A stretch of DNA of 64,000 nucleotides from Leucobacter chromiireducens subsp. solipictus (GCF_016758195.1 NZ_QYAC01000001.1:1-64000); one strand, 5' to 3'; positions 33,457-43,771 are shown, counted from the stretch's first letter. The notes: generated from the sequence alone by a model not told the origin. Translations and numbers: made by a program.

Positions 33457-33846
33457 ATGGCGCTGTCAGAACACGAGCAGCGGCTGCTTGACGAGATGGA
33501 ACGCGGTTTCTATCAGAGTGAAGCTGACGTGATGCAGACGGGGTCGGTGCGTCGTCGCCGGGTGAGCTACCGGTCGCTGGTGCTGGGCATCATTGTGGTG
33601 CTGGTCGGCATCGGTGTGCTGATCGGGGGAGTCGCCGCACAGCAGCTGTGGTTGGGGTTGATCGGTTTCGCCCTCATGGTGGGCGGCGTCACCCTCATGA
33701 TGTCGCGCGGCTCGGACTCCGTCACCGTCGAAGACGTGCTGAACGGTGCGTCGTCAGCTGGGTCGTCGTCACGCAATTCCACACGTGAGACCCTGAGCGA
33801 GCGCGCCGAGCGCCGCTGGGATGAGCGCATGGAGGGCGAGCGCTAG
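33457..33846 (+). CDS. DUF3040 membrane protein
   Basis: 129 aa. The N-terminal SEHEQRLLDEMERGFYQSEAD is the DUF3040 hallmark. Two membrane helices follow (about residues 39-60 and 65-82), then a Ser-rich, charged cytoplasmic tail. Genes of this family sit just upstream of mraZ in many actinobacteria (Rv2169c in mycobacteria), as here, which suggests a cell-envelope role. Molecular function is unknown. Confidence 0.88.
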   Translation: MALSEHEQRLLDEMERGFYQSEADVMQTGSVRRRRVSYRSLVLGIIVVLVGIGVLIGGVAAQQLWLGLIGFALMVGGVTLMMSRGSDSVTVEDVLNGASSAGSSSRNSTRETLSERAERRWDERMEGER

Positions 33847-33881
33847 CAGCCAGTCCTGTGCGGGAGTCGCCCGCACCCACG

Positions 33882-33922
33882 CCCGCGGGGCCGTGAACCA
33901 CTGAGGTTCGCGGCCCCGCGGG
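33882..33922 (+). terminator. Terminator hairpin after DUF3040 gene
   Basis: An 18-bp stem with one G-U pair: CCCGCGGGGCCGTGAACC against GGTTCGCGGCCCCGCGGG, loop ACTGA, starting 35 nt after the stop. It is followed by GCGTTTCGC. Confidence 0.75.
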
Positions 33923-33978
33923 CGTTTCGCGTCCCCGCTGGCGTTTCGCGTCCCCGCTGGCGTTTCGCGTCCCCGCCT
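33922..33978 (+). repeat. Tandem repeat, three 19-bp units
   Basis: The unit GCGTTTCGCGTCCCCGCTG occurs at 33922-33940, 33941-33959 and, with two changed end bases, 33960-33978. It follows directly on the hairpin and is not in a credible gene. It could be slipped-strand duplication of the terminator tail. Confidence 0.85.
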
Positions 33979-34007
33979 CGCCCCACCCGAGCTATTTTCG
34001 CCAGCGC

Positions 34008-34052
34008 GAGGCATTTTCTCCCGGATTTGGCTCGTGTTAGCGAAAATGCCTC
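34008..34052. repeat. Interrupted inverted repeat in non-coding gap
   Basis: GAGGCATTTTC (34008-34018) is the exact complement of GAAAATGCCTC (34042-34052). A second complementary pair, ATTTTCGC (33994-34001) and GCGAAAAT (34040-34047), overlaps it, so alternative foldings exist. Function unknown; the surrounding 513 bp (33847-34359) contain no credible gene. Confidence 0.6.
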
Positions 34053-34110
34053 GGGGAGGGCAGCGGGGAGAGCGGCGGGGCATGCGCCGGAGGCCCCACC
34101 CGCCCCCGCG

Positions 34111-34145
34111 CTCCACTTGCCTCCATCGACTCCACTTTCCTCCAC
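34111..34145 (-). promoter_or_regulatory. Inverted array of MraZ-type boxes
   Basis: Read on the minus strand there are four boxes: GTGGAG (34145-34140), GTGGAG (34135-34130), ATGGAG (34126-34121) and GTGGAG (34116-34111), at 9-10 bp spacing, the first pair joined by GAAA. MraZ binds clusters of GTGG-type hexamers at about 10-bp spacing. This array points away from mraZ. Confidence 0.6.
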
Positions 34146-34273
34146 AATTTGGCGAAATCTGTGCCAGATCATCCCCTGCGCGAGAATCCGGGCTTCGGTG
34201 GTCACAGGTTGCGGCCCCGCGAGCCGCGGTACTCCTCTCCAACTTCGGTGTCATTATGCGGAATTTCGGCGCA

Positions 34274-34330
34274 GTGGAAGAAAGTGGAGTGAAAACCCGA
34301 TTCTGTGGAGGAAAGTGGAGTAAGGTGGAC
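34274..34330 (+). promoter_or_regulatory. MraZ boxes upstream of mraZ
   Basis: Two clusters: GTGGAA (34274) and GTGGAG (34284); then GTGGAG (34305), GTGGAG (34315) and GTGGAC (34325). Within clusters the period is 10 bp and the spacers are mostly GAAA. They end 29 nt before the mraZ start, the expected place for autoregulation of the dcw operon by MraZ. Confidence 0.8.
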
Positions 34331-34359
34331 CCAAGTCGATCCGGCGGAGGGAGGAACCC

Positions 34360-34791
34360 ATGTTCCTGGGAACCTTCACGCCCAAGCTGGACGACAAAGG
34401 GCGGTTGATTCTTCCGGCCAAATTTCGCGACGAGCTCGCTGACGGGTGCGTGATCACCCGCGGACAGGAGCACTGCCTCTACGTCTTCAGCGAGCAGGAG
34501 TTCACCGCAATGCACGAGCGCATCAGCCAAGCGCCGATGACCTCAAAGCATGCGCGTGACTACCTCCGAGTGTTCCTCTCCGGAGCGCACCCGGAGACGC
34601 CGGACAAGCAGCACCGGGTCACGATTCCCCAGGGCCTGCGCGAGTACGCGGGTCTGGACCGGGACCTGGCCGTGATTGGGACCGGCTCGCGCGCCGAGAT
34701 TTGGGACGCGACCGCCTGGGAGACCTACCTGCGCGAGCAGGAAGCCGTATTTTCTGACACTGACGGGGAGGTGATTCCGGGCATGTTCTAG
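34360..34791 (+). CDS. mraZ: Transcriptional regulator MraZ
   Basis: 143 aa, AbrB/SpoVT-like double-repeat DNA-binding protein that controls its own dcw operon. The two repeats are visible as [20 protein letters not shown] (residues ~6-25) and [19 protein letters not shown] (~86-104). ATG 34360 has a GGAGGGAGGA site. It heads the division and cell-wall cluster, with matching boxes upstream. Confidence 0.96.
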   Translation: MFLGTFTPKLDDKGRLILPAKFRDELADGCVITRGQEHCLYVFSEQEFTAMHERISQAPMTSKHARDYLRVFLSGAHPETPDKQHRVTIPQGLREYAGLDRDLAVIGTGSRAEIWDATAWETYLREQEAVFSDTDGEVIPGMF

Positions 34792-34804
34792 CCCGGACCC
34801 CCAT

Positions 34805-35773
34805 ATGACCACTGATACCCGCGACCCCAGCGAACTGCACGTGCCCGTGCTGCTCGACCGCTGCCTCGAACTGCTCGCCCCCGCGGCGAGCCGCGAGGGT
34901 GCGGTCGTGGTGGACGCGACCCTCGGCATGGGCGGCCACAGCGAGGCGCTGCTCGACGCGCACCCCGGGCTGACCCTGATCGGGCTGGACCGCGACACCG
35001 AGGCGCTCCGCCTCGCCGGCACGCGGCTGGCCCGGTTCGGTGACCGCGCGATCCGCGTGCACGCGGTGTACGACGAGATCGCCGAGGCCGTGCGCGGTGC
35101 CGGCTTCGACCGAATCGACGGCGTGCTCTTCGACCTGGGAGTGTCCTCGCTGCAGCTCGACGAGGCCGACCGCGGCTTCGCGTACGCGCAGGATGCGCCG
35201 CTCGACATGCGGATGGACCAGAGCCGCGGCGAAACCGCGGCCGATGTGCTGCGGGAGGCCCCCGAGGGGCGACTGCGGGCGATCTTCGAGCGCTACGGCG
35301 AGGAGCCGCTCGCTGGCCGCTACGCTCGCGCGATCATCGCCGCCCGGAAGGACGCGCCGATCGAGCGCAGCGGGCAGCTCGTCGAGGTGCTGCAGGAGGC
35401 GACCCCGGCGGCGGTGCGGGATCAGCGGCACCCCGCGAAGCGCGTCTTCCAGGCGCTGCGAATTGAGGTGAACGGCGAACTGTCGGTGCTCGAGCGCGCG
35501 ATTCCCGCCGCCCTCGATCTGATCGCCCTCGGCGGCCGCGCGGTCATCATGTCGTATCAGTCGCTCGAGGACCGCCTGGTGAAGCGCGAGCTGACGCGGC
35601 GCAGCCGCTCGACGGCACCGGCTGGACTTCCGGTGGAACTGCCGGAGCATCGCCCCGAGTTCAAGCTGCTGACGCGCGGCGCGGAGCTCGCGGGCGACGA
35701 AGAACGTGCCCGGAACCCGCGGGCAATCCCGGTGCGTCTGCGCGCCGCCGAACGGACGAGGGATGGGCGATGA
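34805..35773 (+). CDS. rsmH: 16S rRNA (cytosine-1402-N4)-methyltransferase
   Basis: 322 aa SAM-dependent methyltransferase (formerly MraW), modifying C1402 in the ribosomal P site. Motifs: [15 protein letters not shown] (SAM loop), [21 protein letters not shown] and [15 protein letters not shown]. It begins 13 nt after mraZ and its stop overlaps the ftsL-like start (ATGA). Confidence 0.96.
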   Translation: MTTDTRDPSELHVPVLLDRCLELLAPAASREGAVVVDATLGMGGHSEALLDAHPGLTLIGLDRDTEALRLAGTRLARFGDRAIRVHAVYDEIAEAVRGAGFDRIDGVLFDLGVSSLQLDEADRGFAYAQDAPLDMRMDQSRGETAADVLREAPEGRLRAIFERYGEEPLAGRYARAIIAARKDAPIERSGQLVEVLQEATPAAVRDQRHPAKRVFQALRIEVNGELSVLERAIPAALDLIALGGRAVIMSYQSLEDRLVKRELTRRSRSTAPAGLPVELPEHRPEFKLLTRGAELAGDEERARNPRAIPVRLRAAERTRDGR

Positions 35774-36384
35774 ACAACACAGTTCCGGTCGATTTCGATC
35801 TCGCGGACCTGACCGCGCCCGCGCCGGTTCGCCCGGGCACGCCGCTCACGCCGGCGGCCCCGGGGGAGCGCCACCTGCGCATCGCCCCACAGCCGGCGGG
35901 CACTCCGCGGCGCGCGCTGCAGAGCCCGCTCATCGGCTCGCTGGTCGCCGTCGGCGTGATCCTCGTGATCCTGGCCGTGCAGCTCGGCCTGAGTATCGCG
36001 ATCTCGCAGGGTGCCTACGAGACGCGCGCGCTCGAGATCGAGCAGCGAGACCTGAGCCGGGTGGAGCGGGTGCTGTCCCAGAACGTGGACAAGCTGTCCT
36101 CGCCCCAGAACCTCGCTGAGAACGCGACGGCGCTCGGGATGGTGCAGAACGCGCGCCCCGCAACCCTGCGCTTGAGCGACGGCGCGGTGCTCGGCACGCT
36201 CACCTCCGAGACCGCGGAGGCCCGAGGCAATCTCATTCCGAATGCAACGCTCGAAACGATGCCTGTCGTCGACGCCGCGGGACTGCTGGTGCCGCGGACG
36301 GCACCGGCAGCCACCACTCAGCCAGAGGCCACCACGCCGCCGGTACGGTTGAAGGGCAAACTGCCGGCTCCGGAGACCCACTAG
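35770..36384 (+). CDS. ftsL: FtsL-like division protein
   Basis: 204 aa bitopic protein. A ~50-residue Pro-rich cytoplasmic region is followed by a membrane helix at residues ~53-79 and a short coiled-coil-like segment ([20 protein letters not shown]), then [12 protein letters not shown], the typical end of the FtsL periplasmic domain. A Thr/Pro-rich tail extends it. Sequence conservation in this family is low; identity rests on architecture and on position between rsmH and ftsI. Confidence 0.82.
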   Translation: MNNTVPVDFDLADLTAPAPVRPGTPLTPAAPGERHLRIAPQPAGTPRRALQSPLIGSLVAVGVILVILAVQLGLSIAISQGAYETRALEIEQRDLSRVERVLSQNVDKLSSPQNLAENATALGMVQNARPATLRLSDGAVLGTLTSETAEARGNLIPNATLETMPVVDAAGLLVPRTAPAATTQPEATTPPVRLKGKLPAPETH

Positions 36385-36411
36385 CCGGCGCACCCCGGCG
36401 AGAGGAACAGC

Positions 36412-38208
36412 ATGCGGACGTTGCGCACAGCACGGCGACGGCGCACGGTCGCACTCGCGATCGTCGTGATCGCCGCGATCGTGTTCCTCGTGCGGCTCGT
36501 GGATCTGCAGGTCGTGTCGGCGGCGGCGCTCAGCGAGGACGCGAAGGGCAAGCGCGCCGTGGAGGTCACGGTGCCGAGCCTTCGCGGCGACATCGTGGAC
36601 CGGAACGGCGAGGTGCTCGCGACCACCGACGAGCGGTACGACGTGAACCTGTCGCCGAAGAACACCCGGATCAAGGGCGGCAAGTTCTGGCGGCCGGATC
36701 CGGATCGCGGCGGGGTGGCGACGGTCGAGGTGACTGCGAAGCAGGCATTCGCCGAGATCGGTGAGATCACCGGCCAGAGCGCCGCGGAGATCCAGAAGAT
36801 CGTGGACGACGCGCTGGAGGAGAATCCGAAGTCCGATTTCGCCTACGTGAAACGCGCGGTGGATCTCACGCAGCTCAACGAGCTCAAGGCGCTCGGCATC
36901 CCCTGGCTGACCTTCGAGAGTCACCACACGCGGACGTACCCGAACGGCGCGGTCGCGGGCAACATCATCGGGTTCTCGGGCTTCGAGGACGTGCCGCAGT
37001 CCGGCGTTGAGGTGTCCCAGGACGAGTGCCTCACCGGGGTCAACGGCAAGGAAACCTACGAGCGTGGTGCCGACGGCGTGCCGCTGCCGGGGAGCGTCGT
37101 GGTCGAGCGGAAGGCCGAGAACGGCGGGACCGTGGAGCTGACGATCGACCGGGACCTGCAGTGGGAGGCCCAGCAGACGATCAACGCGAAGGTGCAGGAG
37201 ACCGCGGCCGAGTACGGCTACATCGTCGTGATGGATATCAAGACGGGCGAGCTCGTTGCGGTTGCCGAGGACGGCTCGGTGGACCCGAACGATGTGGACG
37301 CCTCGGACCCCCTGAAGCGCGAGGCGCGATCGTTTGTGTCACCCTACGAGCCCGGCTCCACGTTCAAGGCGATCACGGCCGCCGCGCTGATCGAGGAGGG
37401 GGCGGCCACGCCCGCCACCCAGAACCTCACGCCCGATCACCTGGTGCCGGAACCGAACGTGAGTTTTGGTGACTCGTTCCCGCACGAGCCGATCCCGTGG
37501 ACGCTCGCGGGCATCCTGACGCAGTCCTCGAACGTGGGCACCGCGACGCTCGGCAACGTGCTCAGCCCCGAGGTGCGCTACGACTATCTGCGCAAGTTCG
37601 GGATCGGCGAGGCGACGCAGGCGGGCATGCCCGTGGAGGATTCCGGCATGCTGATCCCCGTCGAGGATTGGGACCGCCAGACCTCATACAACACGATGTT
37701 CGGACAGGGGCTTTCCTCGACGATCGTGCAGACCGCGGCGGTCTACCAGACCTTCGCGAACGGCGGCGTGCGCGTGCCCCCGAGCATCGTCCGCGGCTGC
37801 GCGGAGCAGAACGGATCGACGGTGAAGCCGGAGCACGGCGAACCGGTGACGGTAATCAGCCCGGAGACCGCCGCGACGATGATGCAGATGCTCGAGACGG
37901 TCACGACCGAGGGCTGGTTCGCGGACATGCTCGCCATCCCCGGCTACCGGATCGCCGGAAAAACGGGCACCGCGGAGCAGTCGGATGGTCAGGGGAGCTA
38001 CCGCCAGGACTACGTGCACTCGTTCGCGGGGATCTTCCCGGCCGACGACCCGCAGTTCGTCGCGGTAACATCGATTGGGTTCCCGGCGGCAGGGGATGGG
38101 AGTAATGCCGCGCTGAACAGCTTCCGCGAGGTGGCCGAGGCCACGATCCGCACCTTCCACATCCCGCCGTCGAGCGGGGAGTTCACCCCGCTCCCCACCG
38201 AGTATTGA
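36412..38208 (+). CDS. ftsI: Septal penicillin-binding protein 2B/3 (FtsI)
   Basis: 598 aa class B transpeptidase that cross-links septal peptidoglycan. N-terminal membrane anchor ~residues 14-32; the pedestal domain has RGDIVDRNGEVLAT. Catalytic motifs: S316-TFK319, S372-S-N374 and K517-TGT. ATG 36412 follows GAGAGGA. In division it works with the SEDS glycosyltransferase FtsW, encoded further on in the same cluster. Confidence 0.95.
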   Translation: MRTLRTARRRRTVALAIVVIAAIVFLVRLVDLQVVSAAALSEDAKGKRAVEVTVPSLRGDIVDRNGEVLATTDERYDVNLSPKNTRIKGGKFWRPDPDRGGVATVEVTAKQAFAEIGEITGQSAAEIQKIVDDALEENPKSDFAYVKRAVDLTQLNELKALGIPWLTFESHHTRTYPNGAVAGNIIGFSGFEDVPQSGVEVSQDECLTGVNGKETYERGADGVPLPGSVVVERKAENGGTVELTIDRDLQWEAQQTINAKVQETAAEYGYIVVMDIKTGELVAVAEDGSVDPNDVDASDPLKREARSFVSPYEPGSTFKAITAAALIEEGAATPATQNLTPDHLVPEPNVSFGDSFPHEPIPWTLAGILTQSSNVGTATLGNVLSPEVRYDYLRKFGIGEATQAGMPVEDSGMLIPVEDWDRQTSYNTMFGQGLSSTIVQTAAVYQTFANGGVRVPPSIVRGCAEQNGSTVKPEHGEPVTVISPETAATMMQMLETVTTEGWFADMLAIPGYRIAGKTGTAEQSDGQGSYRQDYVHSFAGIFPADDPQFVAVTSIGFPAAGDGSNAALNSFREVAEATIRTFHIPPSSGEFTPLPTEY

Positions 38209-38234
38209 GACACGCCCGCAGGAGGCACAGCCAC

Positions 38235-39791
38235 GTGAGTACCGGAGATGCGTTGAGCATTCGCCCGCAGACCCCCACCCCGACCCCGCTCCGTGAGCTG
38301 GTGACGCAGTTTGGGCTCGAGGCGCGAGGCCTGAGTGAGGACGCCGCCGTGACCGGCGTGTCGCTCGATTCGCGCGATGTGCGGCCGGGAGACCTCTACA
38401 TCGGCATGCCCGGCGCGAAGCGTCACGGCGCGGATTTCGCGGCGCAAGCGGCGGCGTCCGGGGCGAGCGCCATGCTGACCGACGCGGCCGGTGCCGAGCT
38501 CGCGACCGCGGCGGGCGTGGAGCTCCCGGTGCTCGTTTCCGCGCGGCACCCACGCGAGCTGCTCGGCGACGTTGCGGCCGCGGTCTACGGCACGGCGGAC
38601 TTCGACGCGAAGCTGTTCGGGGTCACCGGCACGAACGGGAAGACCAGCGTGGTGTACATCCTCGCTGAGCTGATCCGGGCCGCGGGCCTGACGCCCGGCC
38701 TGAGCTCCACCGCGGAGCGACGCGTGGGCGAGGAAGTGATCCCCGCGAACCTGACCAGCCCGGAGGCCTCCGAACTGCACGGCCTGCTGGCCCGCATGCG
38801 CGAACGCGAGGTGGAGGGCGTCGCGATCGAGGTCTCCGCGCAGGCCGTGGTGCGTCACCGGCTCGACGGGGTCCACTTCGACGTGGTCGCCTTCAACAAC
38901 TTCTCGCAGGACCACCTCGACGAGTTCGGGGACCTCGAATCGTATTTCGCGGCGAAGCTCGCGCTGTTCACCCCGGAGCGCGCGAGCCGCGGCGTCGTGG
39001 TCGTCGACTCGCCGTACGGCCAGCGGATCGCGAAGGAGTCGCAGATCCCCGTCACGCGTCTCGCGACGGAGTACGGCCAGTCCGCGGACTGGCACCTGGC
39101 CATCACCCGCCAGTCCCTCGACGGGGTGTCGTTTGTGCTGCAGGGACCCGAGGGGGCCCATTTCCGCGGCAGCGTCCCGGTGTTCGGCGGCTTCATGGCG
39201 GAAAACGCTGCGCTCGCACTGATCATGCTCCACGAGGCCGGAATCCCGCTCGCGCAGGTTGCGGCCGGGCTCGAGCGGGGCCGGATCCCCGTCTACATCC
39301 CGGGCCGGCTCGAGGAGATGACGGAGCCCGGATCCGCGGGGCCACGCTTCTTTGTCGACTACGGGCACACCCCTGGCGCCTTCGCGGCGATGCTCGACGC
39401 GCTCGGCGAGGTCGCGCCCGGCAAGATCATCTTCATGTTCGGGGCCGACGGCGATCGCGACACGACCAAGCGGGAAGAGATGGGCCGGATCGCCGCCGCC
39501 GGATCCGACACGCTCATCATCTGCGACTACCATCCGCGTTCCGAGCCACCGGAGGCGATCCGGGCACAGCTGCTCACCGGCGCCCGCGCCGCGAACCACG
39601 CGGAGGTGATCGAGGAGGGTGATCCCCGACGGGCCGTGCGCCTCGCCATTTCGCTGGCCGCCCCGGGGGACGTTATTCTGTATGCCGGTCCCGGACACGA
39701 GGACCACCAAGAAGTCGCCGGGCAATTCATTCCCTACTCGGCGCGTGATGAGGTCCGCGGTGCGCTCCGCGAGGCAGGATTGCTTTCGTGA
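38235..39791 (+). CDS. murE: UDP-MurNAc-tripeptide synthetase MurE
   Basis: 518 aa ATP-dependent ligase adding the third (diamino) amino acid to UDP-MurNAc-L-Ala/Gly-D-Glu. P-loop GTNGKTS with K136; SPEASELHGLL and NFSQDHLDEFG are typical. The specificity loop that reads DNPR in meso-diaminopimelate enzymes reads D431-Y-H-P-R435 here, so the substrate is probably not meso-DAP. GTG 38235 was chosen for AGGAGG 10 nt upstream; TTG 38253 is possible. Stop overlaps the murF GTG. Confidence 0.93.
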   Translation: MSTGDALSIRPQTPTPTPLRELVTQFGLEARGLSEDAAVTGVSLDSRDVRPGDLYIGMPGAKRHGADFAAQAAASGASAMLTDAAGAELATAAGVELPVLVSARHPRELLGDVAAAVYGTADFDAKLFGVTGTNGKTSVVYILAELIRAAGLTPGLSSTAERRVGEEVIPANLTSPEASELHGLLARMREREVEGVAIEVSAQAVVRHRLDGVHFDVVAFNNFSQDHLDEFGDLESYFAAKLALFTPERASRGVVVVDSPYGQRIAKESQIPVTRLATEYGQSADWHLAITRQSLDGVSFVLQGPEGAHFRGSVPVFGGFMAENAALALIMLHEAGIPLAQVAAGLERGRIPVYIPGRLEEMTEPGSAGPRFFVDYGHTPGAFAAMLDALGEVAPGKIIFMFGADGDRDTTKREEMGRIAAAGSDTLIICDYHPRSEPPEAIRAQLLTGARAANHAEVIEEGDPRRAVRLAISLAAPGDVILYAGPGHEDHQEVAGQFIPYSARDEVRGALREAGLLS

Positions 39792-41197
39792 TTGATTTGA
39801 CGCTCGCAGAAATTGCGGCAGCCATGGACGGCACCTTCGTGGTGGGTGCCAGCGGCGCGACGCCGGAGGACCGCATCGCCGGCGAGTCCCAGACGGACTC
39901 GCGAGAGGTGCAGCCCGGCCAGATTTTCTTCGCCCGCCGCGGCGAGGAGACCGACGGGCACCGGTTCGTGCCCCAGGCGGTCGCGGCCGGTGCGGCCCTG
40001 ATCGTCGGAGAGCGGGAGACGGACGATTCCGTTCCGCAGATTCTCGTTGCCGACACGACCGACGCGCTCGGCGCCCTCGCCACGGAGGTCGTCCGTCGTG
40101 TGCGCGCCGCCGGGCAGCTCCGGATCGTCGGGATTACCGGGTCGAACGGAAAGACCACCACGAAGAACCTGGTCGCCGCGATGGCGGATCGCGTGGGCCC
40201 CTCCGTGGCCTCCGCGAAATCGTTCAACAATGAGGTCGGCGGCCCGCTCACGATGCTGCGCGTGGAGCACGACACGCGCACGCTCGTCGCCGAAATGGGC
40301 GCGAGCGCCGAGGGCGAGATTGCCCGGCTCACCGCGATGGCCCCGCCGCACATCGGCGTGGTGCTCACGGTCGGCCTCGCCCACGCGGGCGAGTTCGGCG
40401 GGATCGAGACCACGTTCCGCACGAAGAGCGAGATGGTGCGCGATCTCCCCGCGGACGCCGTCGCGGTGCTGAACCGCGACGACGCCTATGTGTCTCGCAT
40501 GGGCGAACTCACGAACGCGCGCGTGCGCTGGTTCGGCCGCCACCCGGAGGCGGACGTGCGCGCGAGTGACATCGACTCTGACGCGAGCGGTACCCGCTTC
40601 ACGCTCCACATCGACGGTGCCTCGCTGCCCGTGACGTTCCGCGTGCTCGGCGAGCACCACGTCACGAACGCGCTCGCGGCGGCCGCGGTGGGCAGCGAGC
40701 TCGGCCTGGCCCCCGCGGACATCGTGGCGGCCCTCGAGGGCGCGACCCGCGCGGCGCGTTGGCGCATGGAGGTGATGGGCGGCCGCGACGGCATCACGAT
40801 CATCAACGACGCCTACAACGCGAGCCCGGATTCGATGAGCGCCGGGCTGCGCACGCTCGCGCAGATCGGGAAGCCGGAGGGCCGCACGGTCGCGGTCCTC
40901 GGTGCCATGAGCGAGCTCGGCGAGTACGCGATCGAGGAGCACCTGCGCATCGGGCTGCAGGCGGTGCGGCTGCGCATCTCGGAGCTCGTCGTGGTGGGCG
41001 CTGAGGCGCGCAACCTGCATATCAGCGCGATCAACGAGGGCTCCTGGGACGGCGAGAGCGTGTTTTTCGCCGAGCAGGACGAGGCGTTCGCGTACCTGGA
41101 GCGCACGCTCCGGCCGAACGACACGGTGCTCGTGAAATCGTCAAACGCCGCGGGGCTGCGCTTCCTCGGTGATCGCCTGGGGGAGGCCTTCGCATGA
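39788..41197 (+). CDS. murF: UDP-MurNAc-pentapeptide synthetase MurF
   Basis: 469 aa Mur ligase adding D-Ala-D-Ala to the muramyl tripeptide. ATP site [15 protein letters not shown] (about residues 116-130), [14 protein letters not shown], and [12 protein letters not shown] near residue 340 are diagnostic. GTG start overlaps the murE stop and the stop overlaps the mraY ATG. Confidence 0.95.
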   Translation: MIDLTLAEIAAAMDGTFVVGASGATPEDRIAGESQTDSREVQPGQIFFARRGEETDGHRFVPQAVAAGAALIVGERETDDSVPQILVADTTDALGALATEVVRRVRAAGQLRIVGITGSNGKTTTKNLVAAMADRVGPSVASAKSFNNEVGGPLTMLRVEHDTRTLVAEMGASAEGEIARLTAMAPPHIGVVLTVGLAHAGEFGGIETTFRTKSEMVRDLPADAVAVLNRDDAYVSRMGELTNARVRWFGRHPEADVRASDIDSDASGTRFTLHIDGASLPVTFRVLGEHHVTNALAAAAVGSELGLAPADIVAALEGATRAARWRMEVMGGRDGITIINDAYNASPDSMSAGLRTLAQIGKPEGRTVAVLGAMSELGEYAIEEHLRIGLQAVRLRISELVVVGAEARNLHISAINEGSWDGESVFFAEQDEAFAYLERTLRPNDTVLVKSSNAAGLRFLGDRLGEAFA

Positions 41198-42279
41198 TCG
41201 CGCTGTTGATTGCCGGCGGGTTCTCGCTCCTGTACTCGTTGCTGCTCACGCCCCTGTTTGTGCGGATCTTCAACCGCCTCAAGTGGGGTCAGCCGATCCG
41301 CGTGGACGGCCCGAAGGAGCACGAGGTCAAGCGGGGCACGCCCACCATGGGTGGCCTGATCTTCCTCACCGGCTCCGTGCTGGCCTACTTCGTGGGCAAG
41401 CTCGTCATGGGCGAGCAGCCGACCCCCTCGGCGCTGCTCGTGATCCTGATGGCGGTGGGTGCCGGCCTCGTCGGGTTCATCGACGACTTCATGAAGACGC
41501 GACAGCAGCAGTCCGCGGGCCTCGGCGGCTGGGCGAAGATCGCCGGCCAGGTCGTGATCGCGGTGTCGTTCGCGCTGCTCGGCCTGCAGTTCGCCAATGA
41601 TGCCGGGCTGACCCCGGTCTCCACCCACATCTCGCTGTTCCGCGATCTGCCCTTCGACTTCATGGTGCTCGGCCCGATCGCCGGCATCATCCTGTTCATC
41701 ATCTGGGTGATGGTGATCGTGACCGCCACGACCAACGCCGTCAACGTGACGGACGGCCTGGACGGTCTGGCGGCCGGGGCGTCGATCTTCGCGTTTGGCG
41801 CGTACCTCATCATCGGCTTCTGGCAGGCGGCGCAGAACTGCGCCACGACCGCCGGCGAGGCCGGCTGCTACGAGGTGCGGGATCCGATGGACCTCGCGGT
41901 GATCGCCGCGGCCTTCCTCGGCGGCCTCGCCGGCTTCCTGTGGTGGAACACCAACCCGGCGCACGTGTTCATGGGCGACACGGGATCCATGGGCATCGGT
42001 GGCGCGATCGCGGCTCTCGCGATCCTTACGCACACCGAGATCCTGTTGATCCTGATCGGCGGCCTGTTCATCATCGAGACCGGCTCCGTGATCGTGCAGC
42101 GCATCTACTTCAAGCTGACCAAGGGCAAGCGCATCTTCCTGATGAGCCCGATCCACCACCACTTCGAGCTGAAGGGCTGGGCCGAGGTGACGGTCGTCGT
42201 CAGGTTCTGGATCATCGCCGGGCTGTTCGTGATCGCGGGCGTCGGTTCCTTCTACGGCGAATGGTTGTTGCAGCAGTGA
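41194..42279 (+). CDS. mraY: Phospho-MurNAc-pentapeptide transferase MraY
   Basis: 361 aa polytopic membrane enzyme that moves phospho-MurNAc-pentapeptide to undecaprenyl phosphate, making lipid I. Ten membrane helices can be followed; catalytic-site motifs [20 protein letters not shown] and [14 protein letters not shown] are present, plus [10 protein letters not shown] near the end. Part of the tightly overlapping mur/fts run. Confidence 0.97.
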   Translation: MIALLIAGGFSLLYSLLLTPLFVRIFNRLKWGQPIRVDGPKEHEVKRGTPTMGGLIFLTGSVLAYFVGKLVMGEQPTPSALLVILMAVGAGLVGFIDDFMKTRQQQSAGLGGWAKIAGQVVIAVSFALLGLQFANDAGLTPVSTHISLFRDLPFDFMVLGPIAGIILFIIWVMVIVTATTNAVNVTDGLDGLAAGASIFAFGAYLIIGFWQAAQNCATTAGEAGCYEVRDPMDLAVIAAAFLGGLAGFLWWNTNPAHVFMGDTGSMGIGGAIAALAILTHTEILLILIGGLFIIETGSVIVQRIYFKLTKGKRIFLMSPIHHHFELKGWAEVTVVVRFWIIAGLFVIAGVGSFYGEWLLQQ

Positions 42280-43766
42280 CCGCCGCGCAGCGGCTCGCCG
42301 CCCTCACCAGCTGGCACCACGACTGGAGCGACCTCCGGGTCGCCGTGCTGGGCCTCGGCCCGGTCGGCTTCTCGGTCGCGGACACGCTTGTCGAACTCGG
42401 CGCGCGCGTGCGCGTCATCGCCGACGCGGCGGACGCGGACCGCGATCGCCTGCTCGACGTGATCGGGGCGGAGCGCTTCGCGGATCCGGATCCCGCCGCG
42501 CGGCTCGCGGATCTTGCCGCATATGCGCCCGAACTCGTGGTGCCGGGAGCGGAGGTCCGCCTCGACGACCCGCTCAGCCTGTGGGCCGCGGAGCACGGCG
42601 TCACCGTGTGGGGTGACATTGAGCTGGGCTGGCGGTTGCGGGACAAGACGTCGCGCATCGCCGACTGGCTCTGCGTCACCGGGACAAACGGCAAGACGAC
42701 CACGGTGGAGCTCACGGCGCACATGCTCGCGGCCGGTGGCCTGCGCGTGACCCCCGCGGGGGCGAACGAGACCCCGATCCTGGACGCGCTGCGCGATCCG
42801 CAGGGCTACGACGCACTCGTCGTGGAGCTCTCCGGCTTCCAGCTGGCTCGCCTCGGCGAGATTTCCCCCTACGCGAGCGCCTGCCTGAACTTCGCCGAGG
42901 ACCACCTCGACTGGCACGGCAGCGCCGACGCCGCGTGGGCGGCGAAGGCGAAGGTCTATGAGAACACGCAGGTCGCCTGCGTCTACAACCGCGACGACCT
43001 CTCGACCGAGCGCATGGTGGAGCAGGCGGACGTGGTCGAGGGCGCGCGCGCGATCAGCTTTGGCATCGATACACCGCCGCCCAGTGGGTTCGGCATCGTG
43101 GAGGGCATCCTCGTGGATCGCGGCTTCCATGAGGACCGCCGCGGCGAGGCCTTCGAGCTGGTGACGGTGGACGAACTCGGGCAGCACGGCTTCGCCGCCC
43201 CCCACACCGCGCAGAACGTGCTCGCCGCGGCGGCGCTCGCGCGGTCCCGCGGGGTGAGCCCCGGTGAGGTGGCGCAGGCGGTGCTGAGCTTCGCGCAGCA
43301 GCCGCACCGTACCGAGCGGCTCGCGGATCGTGCGGGACTGCGCTGGATCGATGACGCGGCCGCGACGAACGCGCACGCCGCCGATGCCGCGCTCCGCACG
43401 CTGAAAAACGTCGTGTGGATCCTGGGCGGGGTGCAGACGACCTCGGATCTGTCCGGGCTGATCGCCGCACACGAGCATCGCCTCCGCGGGGCGGTCGTCA
43501 TCGGCGCGCAGCGCGCCGAAGTGGTCGCCGCGCTCCGCGAGCACCTGGGGGAGCGGCCCGTGATCGAGATCGCAGCGGACGAGCGCGACGCAGCCGGCGA
43601 GCGCGATGCGGCTGGCGTGCTCGCGGCCGCGGTCGCGGAGGCCGCCGCACTCGCGCAGCCCGGCGACACCGTGCTGTTTTCCCCGGCGGCCGCGCCGGGC
43701 GCGCAGTTCTCGGGCACTGCCGAGCGCGGGCGGCTGTTCCAGGCCGCCGTGTCCGAACTGGAGTAG
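42276..43766 (+). CDS. murD: UDP-MurNAc-L-alanine:D-glutamate ligase MurD
   Basis: 496 aa Mur ligase adding D-Glu. N-terminal Rossmann region [23 protein letters not shown] site [13 protein letters not shown] and [12 protein letters not shown] are visible. The frame is open far upstream inside mraY; GTG 42276 overlaps the mraY stop (GTGA), the linkage used elsewhere in this cluster. ATG 42261 is an alternative start. Stop is followed 5 nt later by ftsW. Confidence 0.94.
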   Translation: MTAAQRLAALTSWHHDWSDLRVAVLGLGPVGFSVADTLVELGARVRVIADAADADRDRLLDVIGAERFADPDPAARLADLAAYAPELVVPGAEVRLDDPLSLWAAEHGVTVWGDIELGWRLRDKTSRIADWLCVTGTNGKTTTVELTAHMLAAGGLRVTPAGANETPILDALRDPQGYDALVVELSGFQLARLGEISPYASACLNFAEDHLDWHGSADAAWAAKAKVYENTQVACVYNRDDLSTERMVEQADVVEGARAISFGIDTPPPSGFGIVEGILVDRGFHEDRRGEAFELVTVDELGQHGFAAPHTAQNVLAAAALARSRGVSPGEVAQAVLSFAQQPHRTERLADRAGLRWIDDAAATNAHAADAALRTLKNVVWILGGVQTTSDLSGLIAAHEHRLRGAVVIGAQRAEVVAALREHLGERPVIEIAADERDAAGERDAAGVLAAAVAEAAALAQPGDTVLFSPAAAPGAQFSGTAERGRLFQAAVSELE

Positions 43767-43771
43767 CACGG

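Noticed and set aside
33922-33978. CRISPR-like repeats
   Set aside because: Three directly adjacent 19-bp units without spacers are a simple tandem repeat; no cas genes are near.
33843-34205. 120-aa minus-strand frame in the gap before mraZ
   Set aside because: It is built largely from the 19-bp tandem repeats and hairpin arms, has low complexity and no ribosome site. The gap was treated as non-coding.
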